Assembly (NCBI RefSeq): GCF_001808955.1
Contig: NZ_KV795245.1
Location: 1 to 64,000 of the forward strand
DNA length: 64,000 nt
Direction: 5' to 3'
Source: Rothia sp. HMSC078H08
GTDB taxonomy: Bacteria; Actinomycetota; Actinomycetes; Actinomycetales; Micrococcaceae
Shown here: one piece after another, positions 54,532 to 63,165 of the stretch
Numbering within the stretch: position 1 is the first letter of the stretch
Layout of the letters: each line of letters opens with the position of its first letter
The notes under the pieces: generated by a model
What the model saw: the letters and a program-made list of their open reading frames with translations, nothing else
What the model was told of the DNA's origin: nothing
Databases searched by the model: none
Translations under genes and position numbers: made by a program

Positions 54532-57500
54532 ATGAATCTGAATACTGAAAAAGTCAAGTACGATGATGCTACGTCGGATGCCCTTGCCAATGCCTGCCGC
54601 ACCGTTGCGCAGAATATTGATAATGCATTACCCTCCCTCAAGAGCTCGCTGACAACAGCTTTGGAGGACTTTAAAGGTCACTACGCTGATGTTGCGGCGG
54701 CAAATATTGATACCACCATTAGCGATGGTCGTGATATCGCCAGCATCTTCCGTCAACTGGCTGATGTGGTGGACCGCCTCAAAGAGTCAGCTCATAAGGA
54801 AAATGAGAACCGCGACCTTATGTACCACTATGAGCATGACTTGGGTGGTATCCGCAAATGGTGGGTTGAAACGTTCGGAGGTGAACCGCCTAAGCCGACA
54901 TCGTATAAGCCGGATACCTCGATTGACACCACATCGCTAGGTCATCGTGAGAGCACTGAGACCCGCTCAGGGAGTATGACTGTTTCTTCGGCGCGCCCTT
55001 CGACCGTGCGTGCTCTCTCTAATACTCTGGCGAACCTTGGTACTAGCTTTGACGCTGAGCCCGGCAAGCTGCGTAACCTTTCCACAGAGTTTATGGTTAA
55101 GTGCCAGTGGGGCTCCGTCGATGCTGAAAATCTCATCAGCACGTTTGAAACGTGGAATAAGTCGAACGCTAATGATAAGACTTGGCTGGGTATCGTAGCC
55201 GATACTTTTGAAAAGTACGGTAGCTCGGGCGAGGTTATCACCGTTGCCAATTCCACTCTGGAAGGTGCAATCAGTGCAGCTGGCGTTAGTACTGAGCGCC
55301 ATGATTTGGAAGTTCCAGCGCCGGCTGTAGTAGGAATGTCCACCACAAGCGGTTATGTGAACGACCCCGTGAACGTTGCGACCGGTAACTTCATTGAAGA
55401 AGAGACCGACATGGCGTTCTCCGGTGTGGTTTCTGCCTGCTCTGTAACCCGCATGTACAACAGTGTGACCGTGTTCGGTCAGCACGCTGTATCCGGTGTG
55501 TTCGGCGCGGGCTGGTCCTCGAATATTGAGAGCCGCGTGCAGCTGAACGATGAGAATGCTGTCTGGACGATGGCTGACGGTCGTGAGGTTACCTTCGACC
55601 GAATGATTCGTGAGGACGGCACCCACGGTTACGCTCGCGCTCCGCGTGAGGCGTGGTGGCTTGAAGAGCTGCCCCTCACCCAGCTGATGGGTGAAGAGGG
55701 CTCTATTGCTGACCCCTCTCTGCGCTATATTTTGCACGCTACGGGCTATGAAGCCTCGTCCCTGCTGCGCATCTCCGACAACGCTGGAACTCAGCACATT
55801 TTTAGCCTCACCGGTGTTTACCTGGGCATGAGCGCTGGAGCAGGTACTGCTGTCGCGTACCTGCGCGATGAGGACGGCCGTGTTGGCGCTATCGTGCATC
55901 AGCGCGGTGCACGTATCAACGTGGAGTACACCGAAGGCGGCCTTGTTAGCGCTATTCACTCTTCACGCGGTCAGTCTGTGCGTTACGAGTACGTCACCCT
56001 TGATGGTCGTACTCACCTGTGCGCTGTGCACGGTGATGCCGGTACCCGCCGTTATGAACATGATGCTGCCGGTCTGATCCACCGCGTGGTGGCTAGTACT
56101 GGCACTGTTGAGGTGACTAACTACTACGACCCTGCCGGTCGTATTACTGAGCAGGACACCGAATACGGTCGTCGTGTTCGCTACCGCTACCTGCCGAACG
56201 GCATTACTGACGTTTCGAATGAGGACGCTTCCTACACTAACCTGTGGGTTAATGACCAGTACGCACGTCTAACCGCTATTGTTGACGCGGAAGGCGGGCG
56301 TACTAGCTATGCCTACGATGACTTTGGCAACCGCGTGAGCGTGGTGGACCGCGATGGTTCCCGTACTACTCGCTACAGCGATGAGCGCGGCCGTATTATT
56401 CGTGAGGTCACCGATGAGGGTGCTGAAACCCTCTTCGCGTATGACGAACATGACCGCGTGGTCTCCGTGGCAATGAGTGCTATTGAGACGGACCCGCGCG
56501 CTCGCCGTGCCGCCCGTCTGGCTCGTCGTGCCCGCCTGGAGGCTGAGGCTCAGGGCAACACCCTCGATGAGGCTGCTTCGGGGCAGGAGTCTGCCCAGAG
56601 CCCTACCGTAAGCCCGATGACTACGGTGACTTACAAGTACGCCAACGATTTTGAGCGTAACCCCTCTTCCATGACTGATGGCAACGGTCATGTGACCCGT
56701 TTTGAGTGGGCTGACGGCCTGCTACAGCGTGTGGTGAGCCCTGAGGGCGTTACCGTCTCCTTTGAGTATGGCGAGTTCGGTCTGCTGACCGGTATTCGTA
56801 ATGCTGAGCAGCAGCTGACCCGTTGTGAGTATTCTGCTGCGGGTCACCTAGTGAAGATCGTTTCTGCTCTTGGGTTGGAGACTGAGTTCACCTATGATTC
56901 CGCCGGTCACATGGTGTGCCGTCAGGACCCGGATGGTTCCCGCTGGCGTTTTGAGTACGCTGCTGGTGGTCGTCTGGTGGCTTCGGTGGACCCTGCTGGT
57001 GCTCGTACCGAGTATGAGTACGGTCCGAGCGGTGACATTGTTGCCATGGTTGACCCGCTAGGTCGCCGCATGGAGCGTTCCTTTGATACGAACGGCAATA
57101 TTGACCGCATTACCCTGCCGGGTGGTGCGCAGTTCAGCTACGCCTACGATGGTTTGATGCGCCTGGTCCGCACCATTGACCCTGCCGGTGGTGTGTGGAC
57201 TCGCGAGTATGATGCCGCGAGCACCCTGACCGCGTTGATTGACCCGACCGGTGTGAGTGTACGTACTTCTGTTGATTCCTCGCGTAAGACCTTCACTACT
57301 AATGATGGTGTTGACCGCGTGCGTATCTCGTGTGACCACCTGGGCCGCCCGGTGCGTAGCGAGGTTCTCTCTGAGGATTCTGGCCCGCAGGTTAGTGCAG
57401 ATGCTGACGACCCGACTGTCTCCACGATGGTTTACGACGGTGCGGGTAACCCCGTGCAGGTTCTGGACGCTGAGGGCGGTCTGAGCCGCTACGAGTACAA

Positions 57501-60500
57501 CGGCTCGAACCAGATGGTGCGCATGATTTCCCCTGCGGGCCGTGTGACCGAGTACAGCTACGATGCGTGCGGTCGACTGGCTGCAACCTACGAGGCTGCC
57601 GGCACTGCTGAGCAGTCTGTGACTCGCTACGAGTACGACGCTGATTCCCGACTGATTCGCCAGGTGTACGGTGACGGTTCCGAAGCGCGCGTTCGCTATG
57701 ACGCGTGCGGTCGTGTGCTGTCCATTACCGGTTCCGGTGTGGCTTCTCCGGTGTTCTACACCTGGGATTCCTGTGGCCGCGTGAAGAGCATCCGCGATAA
57801 CAAGTGGGGTACTCGTTCGTTCACCTATGATGCCGCTTCCCAGGTGGTTGCGGTGACTAACGGTGCCGGTGGCGTGACCCATTACCGCTATGACGAGGCG
57901 GGTAACGTTACCTCCGTGATGGACCCTGCCGGTCGCATTACCAGCTACGAGTATGACCTGATGGGCAATGTTCTGGCGGTAACCAATCCGCTGGGTGTGC
58001 GCACTACCTCTACCTATGATGCTGCCGGTCGTCTGCTGACCAGCACTGACGGTAATGGTGCTGTACATTCCTTCGGTTATGACCGTGACGGTGTTCCTTG
58101 CTCCCATTCGGTGAATGGTTCTCTGCTGTACCGTATGAAGCGTGATTCTGCGCGCCGTACGATGACGACTTATGATCACGCGGGCGTTGATGCGTTTGGC
58201 GCTCCCGTGGTGACGGTCGAGTCTTATGACCGTTTGGGTCGTCTTGTTCGTCAGCGCCGTGAGTTTGGTGCTCAGATTCCGGAGTCTTTCCGCGCCGCGT
58301 ACATGGATGAGACTGGCGGCTATGAGCTGTCCTACGCGTACGATGCTGATGGTCTGCGCACTGAGTTTGTGCACCCTCTGGGTTCGAGCACTTATGCGTA
58401 TGATGCTGCTGGCCGCATGGTCAAGCAGACTGACATCACCGCGTACCGCCTGGATGGAACCGCCATTACCTCTGAGTCTCGTGTGGAGTCTTCCTTCGAG
58501 TACAACGCGGTAGATGCGCTGGTGCGTGCACAGGTGTCTGACCTGGCGGGTACTTGGGTTCGTGAGTTCGGTTACCGTGGTGCGCATATGACCTCTGTGA
58601 CCGAGCAGCCCGCTGTGGCAGACTCTTCTGAGGCTTTGCACACTGAGATTATTCGTGATGATTTGGGCCGTATTAGCGGCGTGGATTCGCCTGCTGGCCT
58701 GGTCATGTACACCTACACTGACGCACAGATGCTCTCTTCTGCCGTTCGCGGCACCGAGACTCTGCGTTGGACCTATGATGCCGCTGGCGCGCTGGTGCGT
58801 ATTGAGTACTTTGATAGCGCCCAGCCTCAGAACGCTTGGGTGAAGGTGCTGGTCACTGACGAGGGTGCCCGCGTTCGCGCAGTATGCGTCTATGGCGTGC
58901 AGGATGAGGCGAAGGCTGGCTCCCAGTCGGCTGAGTTTGCCTCTGCTGTTGAGGATGCTCAGGCGTGGCTTCCGCAGTGCCCGGAATCCGTGGAACTTGA
59001 GGGCGTCACCCTGGTGCCGGTCTCGACGAGCGTGTTCTCCTATAACGGTAATGATTCGCGTCTTCTGCAGGTTTCTTCGGATGGTTCCGGCTCGTCGTTG
59101 ACCTATGGTGCGGCTGGGTTTGTGAACTCGGTGGCGTCGTGGGGTTCTGCTGATGATTCTGCCGTGTCCTTCTCGCTGCTGTGCGCTTCTACTGATGGTC
59201 GTGTACTTGCTGCCGGTGGTGCGCCTGCTGGTGTACCCGAGTTTGGTGTGCCCTCAACCGGTGCTCGCGCTAATGCTGGTTTTGATGCTTCGGTGATGCA
59301 CCCGCTGGTGTGGGATGAGAATTCGTTTGTTCCGCGTGTGCTGGGTGTGGCTGGCTCGTCGATGCCTTCTGTGGGTTCGCTGGTTCCTGGTGCTGGTTCC
59401 GGTGCTGGTTTGCTGGATCCGTATGGTTGGGCTTCTTTGGGTGTTGCTGCGCCTGCTGTGCCGTCTGCCCAGGGCGCTTCTGCTGCTGGTGCTACGCCTG
59501 TGTTGCCGGATTCGCTGGTTGGTGTTTCTGCCGCTTCGGGTGTGGTGCTGGGTTCTACCGGTTTTGAGGTGTTGGGTGCCCGCGTGGTGGATTCGCGTGT
59601 GGCTCGCTTTACGGCGCCTGATCCTTTGGTCGCGCCTGTGGGCGCTGGTTGGGGTGCTGACCCGTTCTCGCTGGTGGGTGGTAACCCGGTTTCTTTGGTG
59701 GATCCGTGGGGTTTGTCGGCGGTATCGGTGGAGGACTTTGAGAAGTATCGTGAGCAGAAAGCGTCTTCTGGCATCACCGGTTGGGTAAGGAATAACTGGG
59801 AGTACGTGGCTGGCGGTGCGATGGTTATTGCTGGTGCTGTGATTGGTGCTATCGCTGCTGGTACTGGTCCCCTTGGTGGCGCTTTACTAGGTGGCGCGTC
59901 TGGCGCACTTATGGGTGCTGGCATGTCGGTAATTGAGGATAAGCTTAAGGGTCAGCCTGTTGATTGGTCGAAAGCTGGTCAGGAAGCTGGGAAAGGTTTT
60001 GTCTCAGGTGCCATCGCAGGTGCTGTCACAGGTGGTCTGAACGGTTTGAAGAATATAGCCACTGGCGTCACAAAAATAGTCACGGCAGCAAAAGCGGCGC
60101 CAGTTGCTAAAGTTGCCCAAAATAGCTCAAAAATGGGGCAGATTCTATCGAAGGCAGGTGCAGTTAAAAATGCAGTAGTGTCGAAGGCCTCAGCTGCTAA
60201 ATCTGCACTCACCTCTTACGGTAGTAAAGTGGGATCTAAACTGAATAATTCTAAAGTCTTAGAAGATATTACGAAGGAAACCTTGTCCGGCGGTATTAAT
60301 AATGTTGCATCATACTCCATGGATGACACCGTAAAAGATAAGAGTCTCATGGGTGGGGTCGGTATGTTCCTCTCAGGTGGTCTAGCATCTGCAGGAGGCG
60401 CAGCTACCGGCAGCCTCTTCAAAAAGAAAATTGGTGTTAAGGGGTACGTCCCAGAAGCTACCCCATCCACTGCGACTAAGACGGCACAAAAGATTCCCGA

Positions 60501-60894
60501 GAGTTTTATAGTGAGGGCTGGTAAAAAAACAGCTACTATTGCTCGTGATGCTGCTATAGATTCCGGCACTGGAATGCTAAAGAACGGTATCCAGTATTCT
60601 GCTGATACGCTCGTTAAGGGTCAAGAATTCTCACCCGAAGCTCTTAAGGGGAAGACGTTAGATGTAGTCGGTAAAGATTTTATTAAAAATACAATTAAGG
60701 GCTCTGTAAAAATGGATAGTAAAAAAGCTGAATACTATCGTTTTACTGCAGCTCATACTTATAATGAGTTTAGGGTTAATCCTAGCGCCGTGATTTCTCG
60801 CGTAGCATCTAATGCAAGCGAAAGAACTTCTATTGCCACTAATCGAGCTCTTACTTGGATGATTGGTATTGACATTTCGAAATTGAAGATTTAA
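54532..60894 (+). CDS. Rhs/YD-repeat polymorphic toxin with WXG-like head
   Basis: A 2120-aa toxin. Residues 1-115 are helical and WXG100/LXG-like, probably the type VII secretion domain. The DUF6531-like opening of the shell is DPVNVATGNFIEEETDM (about 280). YD repeats fill about 480-1480 (for example EYDAASTLTALIDPTG, YRYDEAGNVTSVMDPAG). A Gly/Ala/Pro/Ser stretch precedes the end-of-core hallmark DSRVARFTAPDPL and SLVDPWGLSAV (about 1690-1730). After it comes a hydrophobic Gly/Ala segment (AGGAMVIAGAVIGAIAAG) and a tip of about 320 residues that I do not recognise. Base composition turns AT-rich near 60,000, as expected for an exchangeable tip. Confidence 0.9.
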   Translation: MNLNTEKVKYDDATSDALANACRTVAQNIDNALPSLKSSLTTALEDFKGHYADVAAANIDTTISDGRDIASIFRQLADVVDRLKESAHKENENRDLMYHYEHDLGGIRKWWVETFGGEPPKPTSYKPDTSIDTTSLGHRESTETRSGSMTVSSARPSTVRALSNTLANLGTSFDAEPGKLRNLSTEFMVKCQWGSVDAENLISTFETWNKSNANDKTWLGIVADTFEKYGSSGEVITVANSTLEGAISAAGVSTERHDLEVPAPAVVGMSTTSGYVNDPVNVATGNFIEEETDMAFSGVVSACSVTRMYNSVTVFGQHAVSGVFGAGWSSNIESRVQLNDENAVWTMADGREVTFDRMIREDGTHGYARAPREAWWLEELPLTQLMGEEGSIADPSLRYILHATGYEASSLLRISDNAGTQHIFSLTGVYLGMSAGAGTAVAYLRDEDGRVGAIVHQRGARINVEYTEGGLVSAIHSSRGQSVRYEYVTLDGRTHLCAVHGDAGTRRYEHDAAGLIHRVVASTGTVEVTNYYDPAGRITEQDTEYGRRVRYRYLPNGITDVSNEDASYTNLWVNDQYARLTAIVDAEGGRTSYAYDDFGNRVSVVDRDGSRTTRYSDERGRIIREVTDEGAETLFAYDEHDRVVSVAMSAIETDPRARRAARLARRARLEAEAQGNTLDEAASGQESAQSPTVSPMTTVTYKYANDFERNPSSMTDGNGHVTRFEWADGLLQRVVSPEGVTVSFEYGEFGLLTGIRNAEQQLTRCEYSAAGHLVKIVSALGLETEFTYDSAGHMVCRQDPDGSRWRFEYAAGGRLVASVDPAGARTEYEYGPSGDIVAMVDPLGRRMERSFDTNGNIDRITLPGGAQFSYAYDGLMRLVRTIDPAGGVWTREYDAASTLTALIDPTGVSVRTSVDSSRKTFTTNDGVDRVRISCDHLGRPVRSEVLSEDSGPQVSADADDPTVSTMVYDGAGNPVQVLDAEGGLSRYEYNGSNQMVRMISPAGRVTEYSYDACGRLAATYEAAGTAEQSVTRYEYDADSRLIRQVYGDGSEARVRYDACGRVLSITGSGVASPVFYTWDSCGRVKSIRDNKWGTRSFTYDAASQVVAVTNGAGGVTHYRYDEAGNVTSVMDPAGRITSYEYDLMGNVLAVTNPLGVRTTSTYDAAGRLLTSTDGNGAVHSFGYDRDGVPCSHSVNGSLLYRMKRDSARRTMTTYDHAGVDAFGAPVVTVESYDRLGRLVRQRREFGAQIPESFRAAYMDETGGYELSYAYDADGLRTEFVHPLGSSTYAYDAAGRMVKQTDITAYRLDGTAITSESRVESSFEYNAVDALVRAQVSDLAGTWVREFGYRGAHMTSVTEQPAVADSSEALHTEIIRDDLGRISGVDSPAGLVMYTYTDAQMLSSAVRGTETLRWTYDAAGALVRIEYFDSAQPQNAWVKVLVTDEGARVRAVCVYGVQDEAKAGSQSAEFASAVEDAQAWLPQCPESVELEGVTLVPVSTSVFSYNGNDSRLLQVSSDGSGSSLTYGAAGFVNSVASWGSADDSAVSFSLLCASTDGRVLAAGGAPAGVPEFGVPSTGARANAGFDASVMHPLVWDENSFVPRVLGVAGSSMPSVGSLVPGAGSGAGLLDPYGWASLGVAAPAVPSAQGASAAGATPVLPDSLVGVSAASGVVLGSTGFEVLGARVVDSRVARFTAPDPLVAPVGAGWGADPFSLVGGNPVSLVDPWGLSAVSVEDFEKYREQKASSGITGWVRNNWEYVAGGAMVIAGAVIGAIAAGTGPLGGALLGGASGALMGAGMSVIEDKLKGQPVDWSKAGQEAGKGFVSGAIAGAVTGGLNGLKNIATGVTKIVTAAKAAPVAKVAQNSSKMGQILSKAGAVKNAVVSKASAAKSALTSYGSKVGSKLNNSKVLEDITKETLSGGINNVASYSMDDTVKDKSLMGGVGMFLSGGLASAGGAATGSLFKKKIGVKGYVPEATPSTATKTAQKIPESFIVRAGKKTATIARDAAIDSGTGMLKNGIQYSADTLVKGQEFSPEALKGKTLDVVGKDFIKNTIKGSVKMDSKKAEYYRFTAAHTYNEFRVNPSAVISRVASNASERTSIATNRALTWMIGIDISKLKI

Positions 60895-60896
60895 AT

Positions 60897-61325
60897 ATGT
60901 TTATCATAGACTCCATAAAAGATTTTATAAAAGGATTCCTAGAGGAGTTCTTCGGTGATAGGCGCCCAAGCAGTATCATAATCATGACAAGCATCGTAGC
61001 AATTATCATTTATGTCCTCGTACGCTTTCCATATGAATTACGAGATGACAGTGATGGTATCACTGCTACTTGCACTGTAACGAAGGCATACACCAGGCCT
61101 CGAGGCGGCACGATTGGAGAGCTGAATGATAATGCTCCGGTGGGCGTCTTCGAAACAGAAGAGTGCGGCACTTTGTCAATGTATGAGGCGCCAGAAGGCT
61201 GGAAAATCCCCGCATACGTTAAAACTGCTCAGCCGGGTAAAAAATATTTATTTCATGTATTAAATTCATCCACAAAAAAGGATCGAGATTTTAGTACAAC
61301 CCGTTTTGAAGAAATCAAAGAATAA
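60897..61325 (+). CDS. Candidate immunity protein for the Rhs toxin (142 aa)
   Basis: The ATG follows the toxin stop after only two bases, and the AT-rich composition matches the toxin tip. One transmembrane helix (IIIMTSIVAIIIYVLVRF, about residues 26-44) is followed by a domain of about 95 residues, probably outside the membrane, with Cys in TATCTV and EECGTL. In polymorphic toxin loci the small gene directly downstream of the tip normally encodes immunity; a membrane-bound immunity protein suggests a toxin acting at the membrane or outside. No homologue recognised. Function inferred from position only. Confidence 0.75.
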   Translation: MFIIDSIKDFIKGFLEEFFGDRRPSSIIIMTSIVAIIIYVLVRFPYELRDDSDGITATCTVTKAYTRPRGGTIGELNDNAPVGVFETEECGTLSMYEAPEGWKIPAYVKTAQPGKKYLFHVLNSSTKKDRDFSTTRFEEIKE

Positions 61326-61352
61326 CCAGCTCATGAGCTAAAAAGAGAGCCC

Positions 61353-61385
61353 CGGGTGGTGTGAGTCTTCAGCTCGCACCACCCG
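61353..61385. terminator. Bidirectional terminator after the immunity gene
   Basis: CGGGTGGTG and CACCACCCG form a perfect 9-bp stem with inner GAG/CTC, between two convergent genes. Confidence 0.75.
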
Positions 61386-61410
61386 AGGCCTTCTATATGG
61401 CATCTATGGT

Positions 61411-62073
61411 CTATTTCCCCTTGGCTTGCTTCTTGCTATCAGCCAGACCAGATGCCTCCTGCAGCCTCAAGTAGTAATAAACAATGGACTCACGGTTAGT
61501 CCACCCATCCACCAGGGCACGATCTGAGGGATTGCGCATGTCCGGCCAGCGTTTCTTCTCAATTCTGAAACGAGTAATAGCCGGTAGGCGATAGTTACCG
61601 TAGATGGGCTGGAGCGTCACAATCTCATCACCGGATTTTGTGTAGAAATGAAGGGATGCTGCACGCTCACGATCCGAATTGTCCTTGCACACCACTTTGT
61701 CGATTGCGGTGAAAGGGTAGAAGGGATCGCCTACCTGTTCCACACCATCCAAGGAGACCGTAACGTACCAGTAGCGGATGCCGGGAAGGCCTCTCATGAA
61801 GAAGGGCGAGATGATGAAAGCTGCGATGTCGAACCAGTGAAATCCCAGGTCCATCCCTATATGCATGATGAACATAGGGACTGGGAACATGAGAGCTGCC
61901 ACTGACCAGAAGGCGACTTCAAAACGGTTCAGGCGAACGACGTAGATACCTTCGGCGAGTAGTTTCTTGTCTTTGTGCCGGTTCATCTCGTAGGTGATGA
62001 CGGCTCGGAGTACTTTGTACCCGACGACGGCTACGTATATGCCCCAGAAAATAAGCATGATGGTGTTGATCAT
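61411..62073 (-). CDS. Unknown membrane protein, paralogue A (220 aa)
   Basis: An N-terminal helix (MLIFWGIYVAVVGYKVLRAVI), a hairpin of two helices (about residues 52-95) and a soluble C-terminal domain of about 125 residues. It is paralogous to the gene at 62396-63055: both share IFWGI near the start, YPFTAI.(K/R)VV in the middle and FRIE..RWPDM.NP.D.A.VD near the end. Family unknown. The two lie back to back downstream of the toxin-immunity pair. They could be orphan immunity or regulatory membrane proteins, which is speculation. Confidence 0.8.
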   Translation of the reverse strand: MINTIMLIFWGIYVAVVGYKVLRAVITYEMNRHKDKKLLAEGIYVVRLNRFEVAFWSVAALMFPVPMFIMHIGMDLGFHWFDIAAFIISPFFMRGLPGIRYWYVTVSLDGVEQVGDPFYPFTAIDKVVCKDNSDRERAASLHFYTKSGDEIVTLQPIYGNYRLPAITRFRIEKKRWPDMRNPSDRALVDGWTNRESIVYYYLRLQEASGLADSKKQAKGK

Positions 62074-62395
62074 GGTCGCTGACTAACCTTTCTATCTATC
62101 GGTGATTTGCTGCTTTCCGGCAACGGTGCGGAAGTCAGCGGGTTTGTTCTCAGGGTAGCCGAGGAACTCGGGTGGTCACGCACGGATCTCGGTCCTCTGA
62201 TGAGTGGTTACCTAGTCTTTATCTTAGTCTCGCGCCGAATTACCTTTTTAGCTACCTAGCCTGTAAACCATCATATTGCTCTATATTTCTGCTTATCAGA
62301 GCTTTTGACTGTGTGGAGTATCCTTAGGGAAGGTACGTCACCTGCCGGTGGCGCGCTTCCGGATATTCACCAACCACACGAAACGAGAACCCACC
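62074..62395. other. Intergenic region between the divergent paralogues
   Basis: A 322-base region holding leader copy B (62318-62378), a CTTCCG/CGGAAAG hairpin upstream of paralogue A, and AT-rich sequence with possible promoters (TTGACT at 62305). No gene seen. Confidence 0.55.
62318..62378 (+). promoter_or_regulatory. Conserved structured leader, copy B
   Basis: The second copy of the 61-base element, 18 bases before the ATG of paralogue B. It begins GTATCCTTAGGGAAGGTACG and folds with TATCC/GGATA, GGAA/TTCC and CGTCACC-TGCC-GGTGGCG. Relative to copy A, pair G.U becomes G-C and pair C-G becomes U.G, so the stem is kept while the loop changes freely. Confidence 0.65.
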
Positions 62396-63055
62396 ATGCG
62401 CAATTTCTTGATTATCTTCTGGGGTATCTTCGCTCTACTCACAACAGTTGCGACATTCTATGTCCTCATCAATTACGAGGTGCAGCGCTGGAAAGATAAA
62501 CAACGGCTACGTGAGGGTATTTATATCCGACGGGTTACTCGGCTTGAAGCTCTCATTACGATATTGACCCCAGTTTTTCCAGGTCTTGCGTATGTAACCG
62601 AAATTTATGACACTGGGCCGGTAAATGTATGGGTTGAAATAGCAGCTCTGTTGCTATCAGTGCTAATGGTCGGTTGTCTACGCTATGTGCATGTTGCCTA
62701 CGTGAAGACCTCCGCCGACGGCATTGAGCAGCGCATCTGGTTCTCTAACCCGACCCGTTACCCTTTCACTGCGATTAACCGCGTCGTGTTCTACAAAGCA
62801 GCAAAATATGAAGACGAGGACATGGTGGGTTTCTACGCTAAGTCAGGCACACAGATTGCCCTGTTTAGCCCGTTGGCTCATAAAAATTACCGGCTTTTGG
62901 CGATTGTGCGTTTCAGGATTGAGAATGAGCGTTGGCCTGACATGGACAACCCGGATGATGTGGCTCAGGTGGACCGTTTGGATTGTGCTGGGAAGACGAT
63001 GCGCTACTTTGAGAATTTGGGGAAGGTTACTGGCCTTGCCGACGTCTACATGTAG
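62396..63055 (+). CDS. Unknown membrane protein, paralogue B (219 aa)
   Basis: The N-terminal helix (MRNFLIIFWGIFALLTTVATF), two further helices (about residues 53-70 and 82-100) and the soluble domain with YPFTAINRVVFYKA and FRIENERWPDMDNPDDVAQV match paralogue A in order and length. The start at 62396 is set by GAGA upstream and by the leader; the frame runs back to 62348 through the leader. Function unknown. Confidence 0.8.
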   Translation: MRNFLIIFWGIFALLTTVATFYVLINYEVQRWKDKQRLREGIYIRRVTRLEALITILTPVFPGLAYVTEIYDTGPVNVWVEIAALLLSVLMVGCLRYVHVAYVKTSADGIEQRIWFSNPTRYPFTAINRVVFYKAAKYEDEDMVGFYAKSGTQIALFSPLAHKNYRLLAIVRFRIENERWPDMDNPDDVAQVDRLDCAGKTMRYFENLGKVTGLADVYM

Positions 63056-63083
63056 CATCGTACGGCGTTAGTTTCGAATATAG

Positions 63084-63131
63084 AGAAAGCCCCTGGGCTG
63101 AGAGTTCACTCTCTCAGTCCAGGGGCTTTCT
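63084..63131. terminator. Bidirectional terminator after paralogue B
   Basis: AGAAAGCCCCTGG and its complement with inner CTGAGAG/CTCTCAG pairing form one of the strongest hairpins in the window, between convergent genes and with T runs on both sides. Confidence 0.92.
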
Positions 63132-63165
63132 GCATACCAGCGACAGCTAGCCTAGAGTGCCACCG

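Noticed and set aside
57058..58641. 527-codon minus-strand frame within the Rhs gene
   Set aside because: Shadow of the YD-repeat coding sequence.
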